From positions 1 to 5,554 of the forward strand of contig CAYRNC010000106.1 in NCBI GenBank assembly GCA_964425645.1: a stretch of DNA of 5,554 nt, written 5' to 3'. This document shows positions 5,016-5,554 of the stretch, in pieces; position 1 is the first letter of the stretch, and each line of letters begins with the position of its first letter. Under the pieces are notes generated by a model. It was given only the letters and a program-made list of their open reading frames with translations. It was not told the DNA's origin and did not search any database. The DNA comes from CAYRNC01 sp964425645. GTDB taxonomy: Bacteria > Bacillota > Clostridia > Peptostreptococcales > Anaerovoracaceae. The position numbers and the translations under genes were made by a program.

Positions 5016-5554
5016 TTAAAATGCCAGATTGGCATAGTTATCTTCAAAAAGTTTGGCCAGATAGCTGGCCTGTTGTTTAAAGGCGTCGCGATCCTGCCAG
5101 GTGTTTTCAGCATGTAATATTTCCTGGGGAACCCCGGGGCACTGCCGGGGGATCATCAGGTTGAAATAAGCATCACGATCGTAATCCACGTCATCCAGAA
5201 GACCTTTGATGGCGGCGCTTACCATGGCACGGGTATATTTTAGTTTAATTCTTTTTCCTGTTCCGTAGGCCCCCCCGCTCCAACCAGTGTTAACCAGGTA
5301 AACATCTGTTTGGTGCCGGGATACTTTTTCCTCCAGCATCCTGGCGTAGAACCGCGGCGACAGGGGAAGGAATGGGGCGCCGAAACAAGTGGAAAACGTG
5401 GCTACCGGTTCGGTAATTCCCCTTTCTGTCCCGGCCAGCTTGCTGGTATAGCCCTGCAGGAAATGGTACATGACTTGTTCCCCGGTTAATTTGGCCACTG
5501 GGGGCATTACCCCAAAGGCATCCGCGGTCAGAAAGATGATTACCTTGGGATGGC
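5016..5554 (-). CDS. pckA: Phosphoenolpyruvate carboxykinase (ATP), C-terminal third (5' end beyond right edge)
   Basis: This cytosolic enzyme interconverts oxaloacetate plus ATP with phosphoenolpyruvate, ADP and carbon dioxide, the first committed step of gluconeogenesis or, reversed, carbon fixation in fermenters. The visible 178 codons begin HPKVIIFLTADAFGVMPPVA, the family signature around the kinase-2 metal-binding region. YHFLQGYTSKLAGTERGITE then TFSTCFGAPFLPL follows, with arginine and cysteine in their usual places, and later LVNTGWSGGAYGTGKRIKL, the conserved nucleotide-binding stretch of ATP-type enzymes. GTP-type enzymes do not share these motifs. The end (SYLAKLFEDNYANLAF, stop TAA 5018-5016) matches the usual LAKLF..N tail, slightly shorter than in E. 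coli. ATP-type enzymes are about 520-540 residues, so roughly two thirds lies outside the window. The gene is richer in G+C than the sigma operon and methyltransferase, consistent with a core gene next to acquired DNA. Confidence 0.96.
   Translation of the reverse strand, partial: HPKVIIFLTADAFGVMPPVAKLTGEQVMYHFLQGYTSKLAGTERGITEPVATFSTCFGAPFLPLSPRFYARMLEEKVSRHQTDVYLVNTGWSGGAYGTGKRIKLKYTRAMVSAAIKGLLDDVDYDRDAYFNLMIPRQCPGVPQEILHAENTWQDRDAFKQQASYLAKLFEDNYANLAF

Noticed and set aside
4874..5113. Minus-strand ORF of 79 codons over the pckA end
   Set aside because: Overlaps pckA in another frame and runs through the palindromic repeat; composition reflects the repeat.
1..5554. CRISPR array, rRNA, complete tRNA, complete insertion sequence
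   Set aside because: I found no regularly spaced repeats, no cloverleaf beyond a partial T-arm motif, and no transposase gene.

Overview
The window reads as a chromosomal segment of a Gram-positive, Bacillota-type anaerobe, perhaps clostridial in the wide sense (Desulfotomaculum/Pelotomaculum-like). The reasons are strong AGGAGG-type ribosome binding sites, TTG starts, sigma-A-like promoters, a BlaI/BlaR1-type regulator pair, an ECF sigma factor with a DUF4179-type anti-sigma factor, and an ATP-type PEP carboxykinase. The genus is inference. The outer genes (BlaR1-like at the left edge, pckA at the right edge) are visibly richer in G+C than the A+T-rich interior, so the middle looks like a patchwork of acquired and decaying DNA between core genes.

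Left, 1-858 (minus strand): a BlaI-family repressor gene and a BlaR1/M56-type membrane sensor gene lie two bases apart and read leftward out of the window. Upstream is a promoter (TTGACG-17-TAAACT) with a dyad operator over its spacer and -10 box, and a second related dyad just downstream, as expected for autoregulation.

Centre-left, 859-1835: a dead toxin-antitoxin module on the plus strand. The toxin is a Doc/Fic protein with an intact HPFVDGNKR motif but three in-frame stops near its start and a one-base insertion near its end. It overlapped the stop codon of an upstream ORF, also broken, that is probably its antitoxin. About 350 bases of non-coding DNA follow, with a GC-rich hairpin and a tRNA T-arm-like motif.

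Centre, 1836-3463 (minus strand): an intact ECF sigma factor and its membrane anti-sigma factor, overlapping by 32 bases and preceded by a good sigma-A-type promoter. This is a self-contained envelope-signal switch; the sensed signal is not evident.

Centre-right, 3464-4241: a long gap with no convincing gene. It has an excellent intrinsic terminator with no recognisable gene in front of it, two further hairpins and two tiny minus-strand ORFs.

Right, 4242-5554: a SAM-dependent methyltransferase gene (plus) that seems to have lost its normal C-terminus where a REP-like repeat begins, then a dense palindromic element with imperfect terminal inverted repeats, which sits three bases after the pckA stop and probably ends pckA transcription. 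pckA enters from the right edge on the minus strand; only its C-terminal third is present.

I see no clear undescribed multi-gene system. The most interesting items are the compact dual-operator bla-type promoter, the decayed Doc module and the repeat-associated structures around the methyltransferase and pckA.
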